Source of the DNA: Periconia sp. R9002
Taxonomy: Eukaryota; Ascomycota; Dothideomycetes; Pleosporales; Periconiaceae
Length of the DNA: 64,000 nucleotides
Assembly (NCBI GenBank): GCA_023627715.1
Contig: JAMAHW010000078.1
Span: 143,708 to 207,707 of the forward strand
Direction: 5' to 3'
In this document: positions 10,541 to 22,443 of the stretch, in pieces
How the letters are laid out: every line of letters starts with the position of its first letter
How positions within the stretch are numbered: the stretch's first letter is position 1
Notes under the pieces: model-generated
The model's input: the letters and a program-made list of their open reading frames with translations, nothing else
What the model was told of the DNA's origin: nothing
The model's database searches: none
Position numbers and translations under genes: made by a program

Positions 10541-11662
10541 AATATTCGGAACTGTTATAACCAGTGGGCATGTCGCGTGTTCAAAGCCTATGGCGACTTC
10601 AGATAGTGCTGGATCTGGTTGACTCTGTTTCCACGATCCAGTTCGTCACTAAAGGTGTGATTAAGCCTTCTGCTTGGTCCAATAGAGTTTAAATATTACC
10701 TGATAAACCATGATTTCCATTGCTGAGATGCTTCTTCAACATATTGTGATGTATACTAATCTAGAAGGGTAATTTGGTTTAAGCGCTCGTGGCTTAGACC
10801 CTTTTAATCCAATAATCCAAAATAAGATAAGGATGGTTGGTTTCTCGCTAATCTTGATCCCTATTTCACGTAAGCTTTGTCGTGCTGTGTTGCATATGCT
10901 CAAATCTATAATATGCTGATCCTTCAGTCTAAGATTTGCTACGGCCCGAACACAATCGGCACGCTGCACTTTTGATCCGTACCGGTGAGGATATAAAATG
11001 GCAAAGATACGCACTATTGAACTAGCTACAGTTTTGCTGTCGATCCTTTCAATCCTTAATCATCCTCCATTAGACAATCCTTTGAGACCTAAGGTTGCTC
11101 GTGATTACATGTGTTACCGAGTAATACTGTAGTGAGCACATATTTCTCGCACCCTCAACCATGGAATAGTTTTCAAAATAATTCTCAAGAAATAAGAAGC
11201 TGCACACGATTAACGTACCATTCATTGGCCAGGTGCAAACCATATTGCTTGGATGTTGGAATAATGACACGCAAAACAACGAAGTTCACATGACGAGTTT
11301 GTATGCTCCAATTTTACACATGTTTGTAATATCGCTAAAGACTGATTCTAATCGTTTGATTGCATATAGTAGGATAGAGATTTGTTCGCGTACGCATGAT
11401 ACGGCTGGTGCTCGACCTCACGATTGATATAACTGTTTGTAGATATATTGGGTTCCCTTAATGACTTGATTCACACAAAGACTTGTTCCCGTAAAATATG
11501 GATTGGATGGATCGGATTTTGTATTGAATTACATATGTCTTACCGGTTTTGCGCCAGACAAGATGAGTGTCGTTTATCTATTCTATCGCACCTTTCCAGA
11601 GGTTGCGATGTTGGGTGGATCACACAAACGCCAGGATGTCAACTGTAGAAACTTGGAGCATC
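10541..11662. other. Intergenic, no supported gene
   Basis: Short frames occur on both strands (for example 92 codons on the minus strand at 10736-11014), but none has a recognisable domain, splice pattern or start context. I see no clear repeat. Confidence 0.35.
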
Positions 11663-13066
11663 TCAATGAGGCTTTTTCAAGGGGAGACCAGTGGCATAGT
11701 CATATGGCTGGTACCCACGCTTGAGAAGTTTCTGGTGGTTCTCAGGTCGACATTTCTCGCAGAACCACTCCTTGTCTTCCCAGTATTTGCCATCCTGCTG
11801 GGCTTTGGGGAGGCCCATACACCCTAGATGTTGCCAGAGGCAGCAATCATCGCAAGCAGCCATGTCCCATCCAGGGTACTCCTTGTTGTCACCGCAGATG
11901 CAGCGAACATACGGGTTGTCGTGTCCTCGATACCCGCGCTTGAGGAGTTTCCGATGGTTCTGAGGTCGACATTGCTCGCAGAAATAGGGCTTGTCTTCCC
12001 AGTATTCTGCATTGGTTTGGCGGACCTCCATACAATTAAGGTGCTGCCAGACCCCACACTCATCGCATGCAGCCATGTCCCATCCAGAATACTCCTCATT
12101 ATCGCCACAGATGCAGCGAATTCGATCTGAAGGTTGGTCATTAGTGCCTTTCTCGGTTGGGCCATTGATAGCCGTCTCAGCCTGATCGTTCACATCATCC
12201 ATGCCGTTCTCAACCAGATCGGTCATTTCATTGTCAGCCTGATTGTTCGAGTCATTCTCAGTCTGATTGTTCGTGTCATTCTCAGCCTGATTGCTTATGT
12301 CAATCTCAGCCTGACCATTCACGCCGTTCCCAACCTGCTCATCGGTGCCGTCTTCACATTGGTTGTGGATGCCATCGGGCATGGTGGTTTGCGATTCCGG
12401 GAGTGAGAAATCGGGCTGCCATTCCATGAGTGGATCCTCGAACATCGTAGTCTGCCATTCCGTAAGTGGGATATCGGGCGTCAGCGTAGTCTGCAATTGC
12501 ATTAGTTGGATATCGGACATCATCATATCCTGCCATGCCATAGGTGAGGGCTCGGGCATCGCAGTCTGTGAGTCAGGAAGCGGGAAATCATGACTCGTAG
12601 TCTGCATATCAGCAAGTGTGACATCCCCCATCGTAGCCTGCGCTGCAGGAGCTATGAATTCGGGAAAGTGTTCCTGGATGACAGAGAAATCAAGGAAACA
12701 GGGAGACTGCAGATCCTCGGATGATTCTACATTGGGGAGGCCTGAAAAAGTCAAAGCCTCCAAATTCTCACCATTCTGGACATTGCCTGCTGGGTTTGCT
12801 GTGTCAAATGTTCCTGCGTCCCAATCACTGCGGGTAGACTCCGTTGGGTTCATAGAGCGCTGGTCGGCAATACCGGTTGTTAGCCAGGCTTGATATGCGT
12901 CGTGAAAATGCTGAGGGGAAAGGGGTTGCTCTACAGGGCTTGAAGCCTGCTGGTCTACAGAGCTAGAAGCCTGCTGGTCTACAGAGCTAGAAGCCTGCTG
13001 CTCTACAGGGCTTGAAGCGTCTACTAGCTCTTCTGAGCCGCTTGGAGAACGGATTGCGATTCCCAT
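11663..13066 (-). CDS. Tandem PHD-finger protein with repetitive acidic N-terminus
   Basis: Single exon, 467 aa from the ATG at 13066 (AAAAATGGG context). The frame is open further upstream but without ATG. Two C-terminal PHD fingers (about residues 317-372 and 388-440) each show the complete C4-H-C3 set: CICGDN, ACDEC or ACDDC, WQHLxC, FCExC. Each is followed by RPxNHxKLLKRGY. Such fingers usually read histone H3 tails. The region before them is low complexity: an 8-residue SSxVxQQA repeat near the N-terminus, LxEWQTT-type repeats in the middle, and Asn/Asp/Gln-rich NQAEND repeats. It is therefore probably a nuclear chromatin-associated factor. No catalytic domain is visible. Confidence 0.85.
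   Translation of the reverse strand: MGIAIRSPSGSEELVDASSPVEQQASSSVDQQASSSVDQQASSPVEQPLSPQHFHDAYQAWLTTGIADQRSMNPTESTRSDWDAGTFDTANPAGNVQNGENLEALTFSGLPNVESSEDLQSPCFLDFSVIQEHFPEFIAPAAQATMGDVTLADMQTTSHDFPLPDSQTAMPEPSPMAWQDMMMSDIQLMQLQTTLTPDIPLTEWQTTMFEDPLMEWQPDFSLPESQTTMPDGIHNQCEDGTDEQVGNGVNGQAEIDISNQAENDTNNQTENDSNNQADNEMTDLVENGMDDVNDQAETAINGPTEKGTNDQPSDRIRCICGDNEEYSGWDMAACDECGVWQHLNCMEVRQTNAEYWEDKPYFCEQCRPQNHRKLLKRGYRGHDNPYVRCICGDNKEYPGWDMAACDDCCLWQHLGCMGLPKAQQDGKYWEDKEWFCEKCRPENHQKLLKRGYQPYDYATGLPLKKPH
12928..13019. repeat. 24-bp tandem coding repeat, about 4 copies
   Basis: Near-identical 24-bp units (TCTACAGAGCTAGAAGCCTG core) encode the SSxVxQQA octapeptide of the PHD protein. The first and last copies differ slightly. 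The unit number may vary between strains. Confidence 0.8.
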
Positions 13067-13139
13067 TTTTGTTGTAGGAGATTCGAGTGTGAAAATCACT
13101 TGAGTTGTTTGAATGTGGAAGGAAAGGAAACAGTTCACT

Positions 13140-14057
13140 TCTTACTTCTTATAGATCACAGGAGAGATGTCGTTGTATTCCGACAATGCTCTGTTTTATA
13201 TATACATGTGTATACACAACGCGATATATCTAAACAATGTAAGAAACATTAAAGGACAATGTAGAAGAAGAGGGCGTACTGAGGTGGAAATAATGGGACA
13301 CTGAAAATGATCTAGGGTGATAGTGTCAGTTCAAATAAGATGAAGATGACTATCAATGTTATAGCGTGCCAAATAATGTTTGTCATTGCGAGGCAATCCA
13401 TTATATCGTGGTGTACACTATACCGTGACAGCGTAGCGAGATGTACATATGTCTATGGCTCACGGGCTAGTATCAGCCGGGTCAATTGAAGCTTGTCTCC
13501 CTACCCGTTCATATATTTCTGGACGCATAAGAGTCCGTCTTTTCTGTTTTCTATAATCATTATGTTGACAAAGGCAAGTTCGTCAAATTGCAAGGGTAGC
13601 GTTGGTGCCTTTTCTGACGAGCAATTTCTAGGAAGAACCATTTGGTGAGAAACATCACTCCAGATTGCTACACATTTCCGTAACGATATATTATTATTCA
13701 CTGCTGTCAGGGGCTATTCACACGAACCCATTGAGCGATTGCTAACTCAATCAAGATCAATGTGCACCAGGGAGAAAGGTCTCTGTGAAGGGAAAGCCGT
13801 ATATATTAATTCGAGAGGTTAATCTCGGTGAATACTATAGCGATCAAGACGCTACAGGCTGGATTGTGGTGCAGGAGGGACTCTGTCGTACATGTCGTGA
13901 GTGAAGTCACGGCAGAGTGTTCGTGGGGTAGCACTGCGGGGTAGCATGGCGGGGTAGTTGGCGCTTGGTCCAACCTGTTACGTAAGCGACTGGGCATCAT
14001 CTTGCCTCAAGTCATCATCGGAACCCTACACCTACCTACCCACGTAGCACTCATAGA
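13140..14057. other. Divergent intergenic region, no supported gene
   Basis: Between the minus-strand PHD gene and a plus-strand gene. Only short frames without domain features. Presumed to hold both promoters. Confidence 0.4.
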
Positions 14058-14607
14058 ATGGAAAAGATTCAATCAACACCGGTGCCAACGGTAACACCCA
14101 CCAGCTTGATACTTTAACATACGTTCTAATTCGTCATCTTAGACTGTCCAGGAGCTTCTCGACTCCGGCAAACCCACCCGAATCGTTGTCCTCGTCCGCT
14201 CAAATTCGCCTCTGTATCTCCACTCCCCCGACAACGTGGTCAAAGCCGCATGTTCCACCCTTGATATCCGCATTCCCGATGGTAACCCGACCCTGCTTGT
14301 CATCGAGAAATGGGACCGACTAGACGTCCTCGTTTTTGACATCTTCCACGCCGCCTACGACCCGTCTACGGCATACTGCGTGGCCAACTTACCCGTTGTG
14401 CTCATTGACTATGGCAAGCGATATTCAGTGATAAAAGAAGCGGGTCTCGACCTTACAAACGAAGTCAACGTCGCGGTCGCGAGGGAACACAATCTGAACG
14501 GGTGGGATGCAAGGCCACCCTTTGTTGCTGATCATACTGCAGCGAAAGTCCCGATATATCCTAATCCGCGGAATCTAGTTACTTCGCAGCATGATCCAGC
14601 ACTATAG
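14058..14607 (+). CDS. Uncharacterised protein, 165 aa, probably a broken 5' part of a longer gene
   Basis: Exons 14058-14090 and 14143-14607 join in phase (GTAACA donor, CATCTTAG acceptor) to encode MEKIQSTPVPT followed by TVQELLDSGKPTRIVVLVRS and later LIDYGKRYSVIKEAGLDL. I do not recognise the family. There is no signal peptide or membrane segment. The coding character does not stop at the TAG. Shifted frames downstream continue to look protein-like to about 15602, so this may be the intact start of a decayed gene or a mis-joined exon of an intact one. Confidence 0.45.
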
Positions 14608-15602
14608 TCGCCTCAGTGGACTCCGGAAATACCATGGACATACCATTGACGGATACCGTGGCGTCCTCCTGCCGAGTAGTCGTTCTACCTGCATTTGATT
14701 TTCGTCGGATATCCTCGCCGAGTTGCGCAGGAATACCATCGTGCCCGTTGAGGCGATCAGATAAATCCCCATGTGTGGTCTATATATTGATGTGCCGTTG
14801 CTAGAGTACCAAGGCAGCATGGGCCTCCATACACATGGAAGGAAATGCAGAGCGGGGCGGAAGAATAGAAACAAGGCGGAGCTCTCGGAGGATCGGTACC
14901 AACCTAGGACTCTATTCCTGATGTTGTATCCGTTGCCGAGATAAGCTACCACTGGCTCAAGCTGCAGAGACGTGTGGTAGGTATGCATTACGCGGACTTG
15001 GCCGAATATGATTTCACATTCCGCCTAACTCAAGGTCGTCGTTGAGAGAATGGCAAGTTGCTCGAGATGTATCCTCATGGATTTTCGTGAGTACTTGTTT
15101 CAATGACAAACTGACACAACGAAGATGGATTGTAATCATGTAGGCTATCAATTCAATCCCAGCTTGCGCCTGATTACAGCTGGTCAATTTACTTGTTACA
15201 GCATACGCAACCTTACTACAATCCAGCACGCTACCCCTCGTCATGGCGACCGTTGTGCTTCATCGTAAGAAAGTTGGCTTCTCGGCCTTGGTTTGGTTAC
15301 AAGCATGACAGGAAACCTACCAAGAAACTCATAGTTGCAGCGTTTAGAAGAGTGTGGTCTTGAGTTTTACTATGTCCTGTAGCTGACTGGATATGTGCAT
15401 GTAAGCTCCGAACGGAACCATGTACATGGATAAATCTGGGTTACGACACGGCCAGACCACTGGCGGCGATCACGACACATGCATTGGCGAATACATTTGC
15501 TCTGCAACACCAAGCCGCCTCGCTATCCCTGGATATGCGGCACTTTCACGAGGCGGAGATACAGGAGCTCAAGAAGAGGAGCATGATACGGAGTAGACAC
15601 TA
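14591..15602 (+). pseudogene. Decayed continuation of the 14058 gene
   Basis: Protein-like blocks occur in different plus-strand frames: HYSRLSGLRKYHGHTIDGY (14597 on); ILAELRRNTIVPVEAIR, then a TAA, then LYIDVPLLEYQGSMGLHTHG (about 14710-14940, one frame); DYSWSIYLLQHTQPYYNPAR (about 15170-15260); and LGYDTARPLAAITTHALAN to a final TAA near 15600. Stops and frame changes separate them. Introns could explain some of the changes but not the in-frame TAA. No family was recognised. Confidence 0.35.
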
Positions 15603-16356
15603 AGTTCATTTGTCTCGTTTAAGCTACGCCAAGATTCACAATAATAGAAGAACATGACTGCCCGCAGACATGTGTGCAAGTGTATGAAGGACATATTCCA
15701 AAGACCCAACCCTCAACTTTCACCTTCCAATGCTTCCTTCTGGAGTTGGCCATGGCATGTCGGCATTCAGAACCTGAACGACGCAGTCGCTGTGCTTTGA
15801 TTCATACCTAGGTACCCAGTAATAGCTTTCTCATACCATTCCAACGCCCGCACTAAGATTATCGCAAAAGTCCGTCAGATGCAATGATGCGTCGAGAAAA
15901 TTCGTATCAGCACTCTTCATTGTCACTTCCAACCAGTCACACATTGCCATGCGGCCCAGTTGTCAGGCGGAGTGTAACCTGTCGAATTACTATGCCACAT
16001 AGATTTATTCTAGAACATCCTTTTTGGAAAGGGTGCTACTGTGCCGCCCCATCTTACTTCTAGCTCTTACCACCAACATCTTTCATTCTCATGTGAACTC
16101 ATAAATTTGCAAATAGAATTTCCCGTCTGGGTCATTGTGGTCAGCGTAACGTGCGGCCCAGTTGTCAGCCAGCTCCAATGTCGTATTGGAGAAAGATATT
16201 GAATATCGAAATGGGAAGGTGCTTGCCAATCAATTTTTCATCGTGTGTCAAAGTTATTTTGGTGGAGTGTTTTCCCTTCATATAAATGATGTTCCTCCGG
16301 GGTGGAATGAGTCTAACTGAACTGTTGTCCAATCTGACGAAGCAAGAGTGAAAAAC
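15603..16356. other. Intergenic, presumed promoter of the neprosin gene
   Basis: No supported gene. ATATAAATG at about 16280 lies roughly 75 bp before the neprosin start and may be a TATA-like element. Confidence 0.35.
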
Positions 16357-17768
16357 ATGAAGACTTCACAGACGCTCCCTTTTTTCGTACTCTGGCATCT
16401 TAGCCTTGTGGCGGCTGTAGCACTCGTCGACAGTGTACCTCGTCACGTTGTCCATTCAATCACTAGGGCAGATGGCGCGATAGTAGACTGGATACCACTG
16501 GACTCTCAAATCGAAAACGGTACCATCGCATCTCCCCCACCGCTACCATCACGCGAAACCCACGCACGAACTGCTCTGACCATCACCAACCGGACAAGCT
16601 TTTCGCCCAAGCCCAACATCGCAGGAGATCAAAAAGGCCCAGAGGGGACCGTCCCAATTCTACGCAAAAACGGGTTCCTTTTAGACAAGCGTCCACCCCC
16701 CAATGTTCATTCTTCAAAGCGGGATGGTCGGCGCGAAAGGCGCGCACTCGGAGATCACTATTATGCAGCAGCAGAGCAATTCGTCAAGAATGTGGGTGGC
16801 TCGGCATTCTTCTCGCTGTACGAGGCGTGGTGCCAGGGCCGCGATGACTTTTCGCTCCTCCAAATTGCCGTGCTTCGCAGAAATGTGCCGATCTCTGATA
16901 GTGATCCAAGTCTCAGGGGACTGCAGAGTGTTGAAGCGGGATGGTAGGTATTCCTCTCTTTCTTCTTCAATTTTTTTTCTACTCCGGCGTCAAAGACGGT
17001 GCTTGTAGAGGGTAACGGGGTGTGTTGTACTGTTGTATAAGCCACTCCATAACCTTTTCCAATCCTGCTAGCTGCAATGCACAATGGAAGTGTCACTACA
17101 TAAAAATCTAGTCATCAGTCTCCATCTCACCCAAAAGGAACTGCACTGACACAACCACCTCTAGGATAAGCGCCCCCAATCAGCCACTTACCCCGTACTT
17201 TTTCGTCGCATACACGACAAACGATTACCGCGACAACGGTGACTACAAGGGAGGCAATAATCGCGACGTGCTCGGCTGGGTCCAAGTCGACAGCGAGATC
17301 TACCCGGGGGTCACCTTCACGCCACTTTCCACGCCCAACGGCGACCAGTACGACGTGCAGATCCAGTATCTCCTCTTCGAGGGCAACTGGTGGCTCTACG
17401 TGCTCGATCGCTGGGTCGGCTACTACCCAGCGGATTTGTTCGGCAAGTTCGATCCAAGTAACTCTCTCATGCCCGGCGCCACCAGCGTGGCGTTTTACGG
17501 TGAGATCTGGGATACCCATGAGCAGCTCACAACGACAGATATGGGGAGTGGCTATTGGCCTGAAGCGGGATGGGGACAGAGCGCGTATATTAGGAATATG
17601 GTGTGGCTGGAAAGCAATGAGCTATATCACAATTATGATGGCAGTCGGGGGATCGTTCTTTCGGATACGAATCGTTATCGCCTTGTAGCTGATTGGGATT
17701 CGCAAAGTGATTGGGGGAGCTATATGTTTGTTGGAGGACCGGGGGCTGGTGGGCAGATTGGGGCGTAG
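16357..17768 (+). CDS. Secreted neprosin-like glutamic peptidase
   Basis: Two exons (16357-16943, 17165-17768) encode 396 aa. The 221-nt intron splits the key VEAGW motif, and joining restores VEAGWISAPNQ. Signal peptide at residues 1-23 (SLVAAVALVDS). A roughly 110-residue propeptide-like region ends in basic sites (SSKRDGRRERRA). The neprosin (DUF239) domain follows: HYYAAAEQF, GGSAFFSLYEAW, VEAGW with E193, FFVAYTTNDY, and YGEIW with E309. These two glutamates correspond to the catalytic pair described for plant neprosin, with similar spacing. Acid-active secreted endopeptidase activity, often with a preference after proline, is the family expectation. Specificity here is not shown. Confidence 0.85.
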
Positions 17769-19425
17769 CTTGTATGTTTACCGTAAATGTTGAACGACCA
17801 TAGGTGTATATGATACGATTGGTGTCAGATAACATTGTAGCTATGACAATGAAGAATTGTTGAATATCTACCCTAGGTAACATCCATCCATACTATCAAA
17901 GACGTGATTAAGTTAGCGGCTATGAGCGGCCAGTATTCGTTTTTTCGGTGAAAGGGCTACTGCTAGCATCGTGGCAAAACACCGGATGGATATTAACGTC
18001 TTTGCACTACTAGGAAAAAAGTCGATGGCTGGATAAAGATCACAGTCCGATTTGATATGCTAGAAAAGCCAAATATCAAATATAACTTAAGCTGCTGTCC
18101 TCCTAAGGACATTATTTGAAAGAGTGATCTTGTATCAAGACCACTAATAGTGATGTTGCTGCGTTATTGCTGCCGGAGACAAACACGATTAGTGCAGTCG
18201 CGTAGCTAAATGCAAAACTGTCAGCGAGGTGAAAGTTTAGGCTTTGTGCGATATATAACGTATAATGTAATACTTACGTTGCTGCAGCCAGTGTCAGCTC
18301 CATGGTTCGTGAACGAGTTAATCCGGAAAGAATGAAGAGGAAAGACACGGTGGAGAACAAAATAATACAAATCCGGGCAGATATTGTTTCAACGACATTG
18401 CAGATAACAACAGGTAGTAAGAGATTTATTGTTATCAATTTTGAGGTAAGTGATTTTGAAAAATATGGCTAACAATGGAACTAGAAATTTGTATCTGATA
18501 TTTATAATGTTTTTAGGGGTCCTGAGAGAATGATTCCAACGTGATTCAAATGTGCCATATTTGCGCAGCGTTTGCGTCCGGGCATAGTCGACCTAACATC
18601 AATGTTTACAACAGCGACCCAATATGTTGGCAAAACCTATTGTCGACGAGCAAAAGCAGAGAAGTGACGAAAGCAAGAAGATCGTTTCTGGAAACCTATT
18701 TCACCAACACATTAAATCCTTTGAAACTTCTCTATCCCTTGTAACGGCAGGTGGCACTGCTTGTCTCCCATCGATAAATATCATTCTATTTCACTAACAC
18801 ATGTCTAGAATATCCTTTCACCTCCTTCACCCCGCAAAAGAAACGCTCATCGTTGGTATGCTTTCATCGTCCCCCTCCCTCCCCTTCCTCCTCTTTATCC
18901 GGTTTCGAATTTCCTTATGAACGATACAGCACCCTAGCCCAATGAGAACGATTACCACTCATCGCATTGTTTCATCGGTATGTCCGACTTCTAACAGAAG
19001 GGTCCTGATCTTTCTTTCCATGCACAAGAAATCGGTACCAAGGCCACTATCGTCGTCACGCCACTATCTCTTCGTTGAGCACCCGTATCCACACGTCGAC
19101 GGCGTTTTCGAATTGGCTACCCTTTGTTAGCACAGATTTCATTCGGACCAAGACATTCAAATTCCAGTTATCATTATCTTTTTGTATGAACGATTAGGTG
19201 GAATTCCAACCCAGAAAAAAAAAAGACCATTACGCGGAGTTCCGATTAGGATTTTGATGTCGCGTAGGGTAGTTTGCGTGTTGTACGGTCAGTGCGCGCC
19301 TATGTGATACTACAGAAGATAATTTTTCCCGGCGCAGAATGCGTCTACATGTCGATTACGCATATATACTCTTGATTAGGCATTACATATGCTATCCACA
19401 CCTCAGCCAACCATCTTACTCCCCT
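17769..19425. other. Long intergenic region
   Basis: Apart from the tiny spliced frame at 18112-18303, nothing is supported. The stretch 18840-19420 is pyrimidine-rich with scattered short frames and no domain. Confidence 0.35.
18112..18303 (-). CDS. Possible 39-aa hydrophobic peptide, two exons
   Basis: ATG at 18303, exons 18303-18278 and 18205-18112. The donor is a perfect GTAAGT and the acceptor is CATTTAG. Joining gives MELTLAAATYATALIVFV and ends LVVLIQDHSFK. Mostly hydrophobic. Supported only by good splice sites and frame. It may be chance or part of a longer transcript. Confidence 0.2.
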
Positions 19426-20721
19426 CTACCTCCTCACCTCCGTCCCTATCGTCCCTTGTCCGTCCCCCTCGACTTCACCAATTTCCACTGGCCACTTCTG
19501 CAAACTCTCAAACCACTGCACTGCACTGCCAATCAAGAATGCCCAACTCCCCCAGAAGGTGCTCAGGCATGCCTGATACTGCGCCCAGCTCTGCCTATCA
19601 TACCCAAACGCTGGGCAAAGCGTGAATCCCACGCCGCCTACAAGATTCCACGCGCCGATCCACCACCCCAGCGTGCCGAAGGCAGGCTTATACCAGCGCG
19701 GCTGCGTCTCGAGCATGAAGAGTGCGCCCGAGAGCACAAAGCCCAAACCTCCGACAACCTGCGGTGTCCAGTAGAACGCGATGGCAAGCGGGCGCGAGAG
19801 ACGATCAAAAATTCCGGGTAGGGCGGTGAGACCGGAAACCCAGAAGATGGAGGCGGCGAAAAGTTGAGTGACAGAGGCCAGAAACCCTAGTTCGTGGATG
19901 TAGTGCGCGCGGAGATCAGATTTGCTGGGAAACCAGATCCAGCTTTTATTTGAGGTAGATGTAGAGTCGGCAGTAGCGTCGGCAGTAGCGTGGCCCCGGC
20001 CAATGAGATTGGACTTGTTTTGATGGTGGTGAGTGCATTGCGATTCTGAAGGCCGCCATGTATAGTTGTGGTTGGGCGTGGCATTTTCATCGTCGCTATC
20101 GTCGCGCGACAGCGCGCGTTCAAGGGCCCATCCAAAGCAACCAGTTCTGTTCTCATTGATGGCCTCGGCTAGAAGCAAGAAGGAGCCTAGTTCGAAGATC
20201 GTAGCACCAATAAAAGCAGTGATTCCGCCCCCGTACAGCACCTCGTTCCTGAACTCAGTCTCCGGCCGTACGAGCGGCAACCACACGAAGAACGCATTGA
20301 TGACCCAAATGACACTGCCCAAAGTGAAAATCACAGCAACATCGTATGAAATGTCCCAAATGGGATATACGGTGGCCATGCGCCAGATTCCTCGCGCTGT
20401 CGCCGACCACGTGCGCGTAGGTCGCGGTGCTTGACTCTTTGACTCGATCCGCGTGAGGTCTACGGCTATGGCATGTCGGCCTTTGCGATTGTTGCGCGAA
20501 GTCCATTTGTATGCAACCCCCGTGCTAGGCGCTTTGTGTTCATGATGCGGAGCGCCGTGGGATGAGGGGGCGCCGCCTGATGCCGATGAGCCTTTGAAAT
20601 CCAGATGCGAAAGGCTTGGCGTAAGAAGCGCAACGGTGGGATTGAGATGTGGCAATGATGCTGCGCTGTTTTGGTCGTGCGCGAATGGTCGAAATGGTCG
20701 AGTCGATTTTTGCGCGTTCAT
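19426..20721 (-). CDS. Conserved fungal integral membrane protein
   Basis: Single exon, 431 aa. A polar N-terminal 115 residues precede at least six hydrophobic segments. These include DVAVIFTLGSVIWVINAFF, GGGITAFIGATIFELGSFLL, FLASVTQLFAASIFWVSG, VVGGLGFVLSGALFML, LGWWIGAWNLVGGVGFTL and STFWGSWAFLIGSAVQWF. A hydrophilic loop with Asp/His/Thr-rich sequence sits mid-protein. This matches a widespread ascomycete family of multi-pass proteins of unknown function. No transport or catalytic motif is visible. Confidence 0.75.
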   Translation of the reverse strand: MNAQKSTRPFRPFAHDQNSAASLPHLNPTVALLTPSLSHLDFKGSSASGGAPSSHGAPHHEHKAPSTGVAYKWTSRNNRKGRHAIAVDLTRIESKSQAPRPTRTWSATARGIWRMATVYPIWDISYDVAVIFTLGSVIWVINAFFVWLPLVRPETEFRNEVLYGGGITAFIGATIFELGSFLLLAEAINENRTGCFGWALERALSRDDSDDENATPNHNYTWRPSESQCTHHHQNKSNLIGRGHATADATADSTSTSNKSWIWFPSKSDLRAHYIHELGFLASVTQLFAASIFWVSGLTALPGIFDRLSRPLAIAFYWTPQVVGGLGFVLSGALFMLETQPRWYKPAFGTLGWWIGAWNLVGGVGFTLCPAFGYDRQSWAQYQACLSTFWGSWAFLIGSAVQWFESLQKWPVEIGEVEGDGQGTIGTEVRR

Positions 20722-20925
20722 GATCGCTAAATGTTCTCAGTTGTCTTGCGATGCGAAACTCGTACAACATAGGCTCGCCGCTAGTAGTCTAAGGTCTGTC
20801 GTCGTGCTAACGAGGATTACTAATGCAGCACCTCTTATATATTGATCCTTATAATAGTCCTTACAACATTAAATTCTACAATCTTACACTACACTGCCGC
20901 GATTTAAACGCTGTAAGCCTAGGTT

Positions 20926-22297
20926 ATGGACGCAAACGAGTTTATTGCCAGTGTTAAGAGCGGGGAACTACCAGTCACGAGTCATGATCAGGTGTTGCGG
21001 ATTGCATACATTTACATGGATGAAGGGCTGTGGAGCAACAAGCATGGTGTTTTCGATGTTGTCGACCAGCTTCACAAGCAAGGATGGTCATTCGGGCAAG
21101 ATGACCTCAGGTTCAATCGGTACGATGCAAAGCTGGATGACATACGTGTATTATATGAGTGACTGACAAGCTGCAAGCACTATGGACATATTCTACCTCA
21201 CCCAGATAGCAGCGGGTATCTACCTCTCCACCAACCAGCTCGCCGACGACGCCGAATGGCCTACAGCAGACGACTTCGACAAGTTCTACGACAATCACCG
21301 CCAACTGCTACATGAAACCGCATGGAATGATTACTATTCCCAGGACTTCCTAGCGCAGCTCTCGTCGGCGCGCTTCTACCGGCTCCCAAACTTGCAAGAC
21401 CTCCCAGACTCAGACGATGCACTCGCCGTCTCGCGCCACAAAGGTAGGCCTCACAGCCACGCGACCAAGCTTCCGTGCTGGGCCAACACCATCGTCAACA
21501 CGCACCGACGCCAGCCAACGCTATCCAAAACCACCGTCATCGACTTGGCGCTGTCCACTCTTCAAAGCACGATCGCACGCATCCAAACTGATCACCCGCA
21601 AGTGCAGCCCTACTCCGAGACGCAAGCCCGCTTCTGGCTTAACAAAAAGGGCATCGATTCTACCGAGCCTGCTGGGCAAGACGAATGGGCCTCAAGGAAC
21701 CACGGCGTCCTCACCGCTCAGGGCTGGCTTGACATGTGGGCCTGGCAGGCGCACTACTCGTGCGAGCGCTGGGAGTCTTTAGAAGCCCGCATGACATTCT
21801 TGGAGCCGGATCTGGACGGCACGGAGAAAAGTGAGCCGTACTGCTACGGGTGGCCGGATGGCGGCGTGGGTGTGCAGGCGCGAGATCGTGGGTGGGATCC
21901 GGAACTGGGCAGCGAGGAGGAGATTGCATTTTTGGCTGCTGTCGCGGTAAGGGAGACCGAGGGAGTGGGTTTGAATGAGCTGGACTACGCGATGCGATCG
22001 CATATGCTTCTGGGAGTACTAAGCGCTACTTTCGACGTGGAGTGTGGGCTGCGCGTTGAGGAGCTGAAGCGGCGATTCCTCGAAGCTGGTAGGCTCGACA
22101 AGGACCACACCGAGCCGTGGATTCGAGAGGCTGTGGCTGTAATGGAGCCATATGCGAACAACTGCAGTGGGTGGCCTTCCAACGAGTCCGCTCGCAGTAC
22201 GCTGCTGCGACAGGTGCTGATGGATAACGGGCAGCTCTTTGGGCGATGGAAGGTGTACTCAAATGAGTTCAGCTTCGAACTGAAACCAAGACTGTAG
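20926..22297 (+). CDS. Conserved hypothetical protein, 437 aa
   Basis: Exons 20926-21119 and 21178-22297. Joining at GG|GTACGA and CTGCAAG|C gives DLRFNRTMDIFYLTQIAAG with no frame break. Without the intron the first exon would end after 78 codons. No signal peptide, membrane segment or known domain motif was recognised. The sequence is rich in Trp, Asp and Glu and looks globular and cytosolic. Its start is 204 bp from the divergent membrane-protein gene, so they may share a promoter. Function unknown. Confidence 0.7.
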
Positions 22298-22443
22298 TAT
22301 GTACGACTAATAGCAATGAAACAGGATACCACATATCATGTGCATCGAATACTGGCATTACGTTCTTTCTTCATCAATACAAGGCTCAAGCTGATTCTTG
22401 TCATCGCTGTCAAACTCATCTATGAAATGCCATCCATCCCAAC

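Noticed and set aside
14602..14988. 128-codon minus-strand frame as a gene
   Set aside because: It overlaps plus-strand protein-like blocks, shows no domain, and has odd Trp/Tyr/Pro composition typical of shadow frames.
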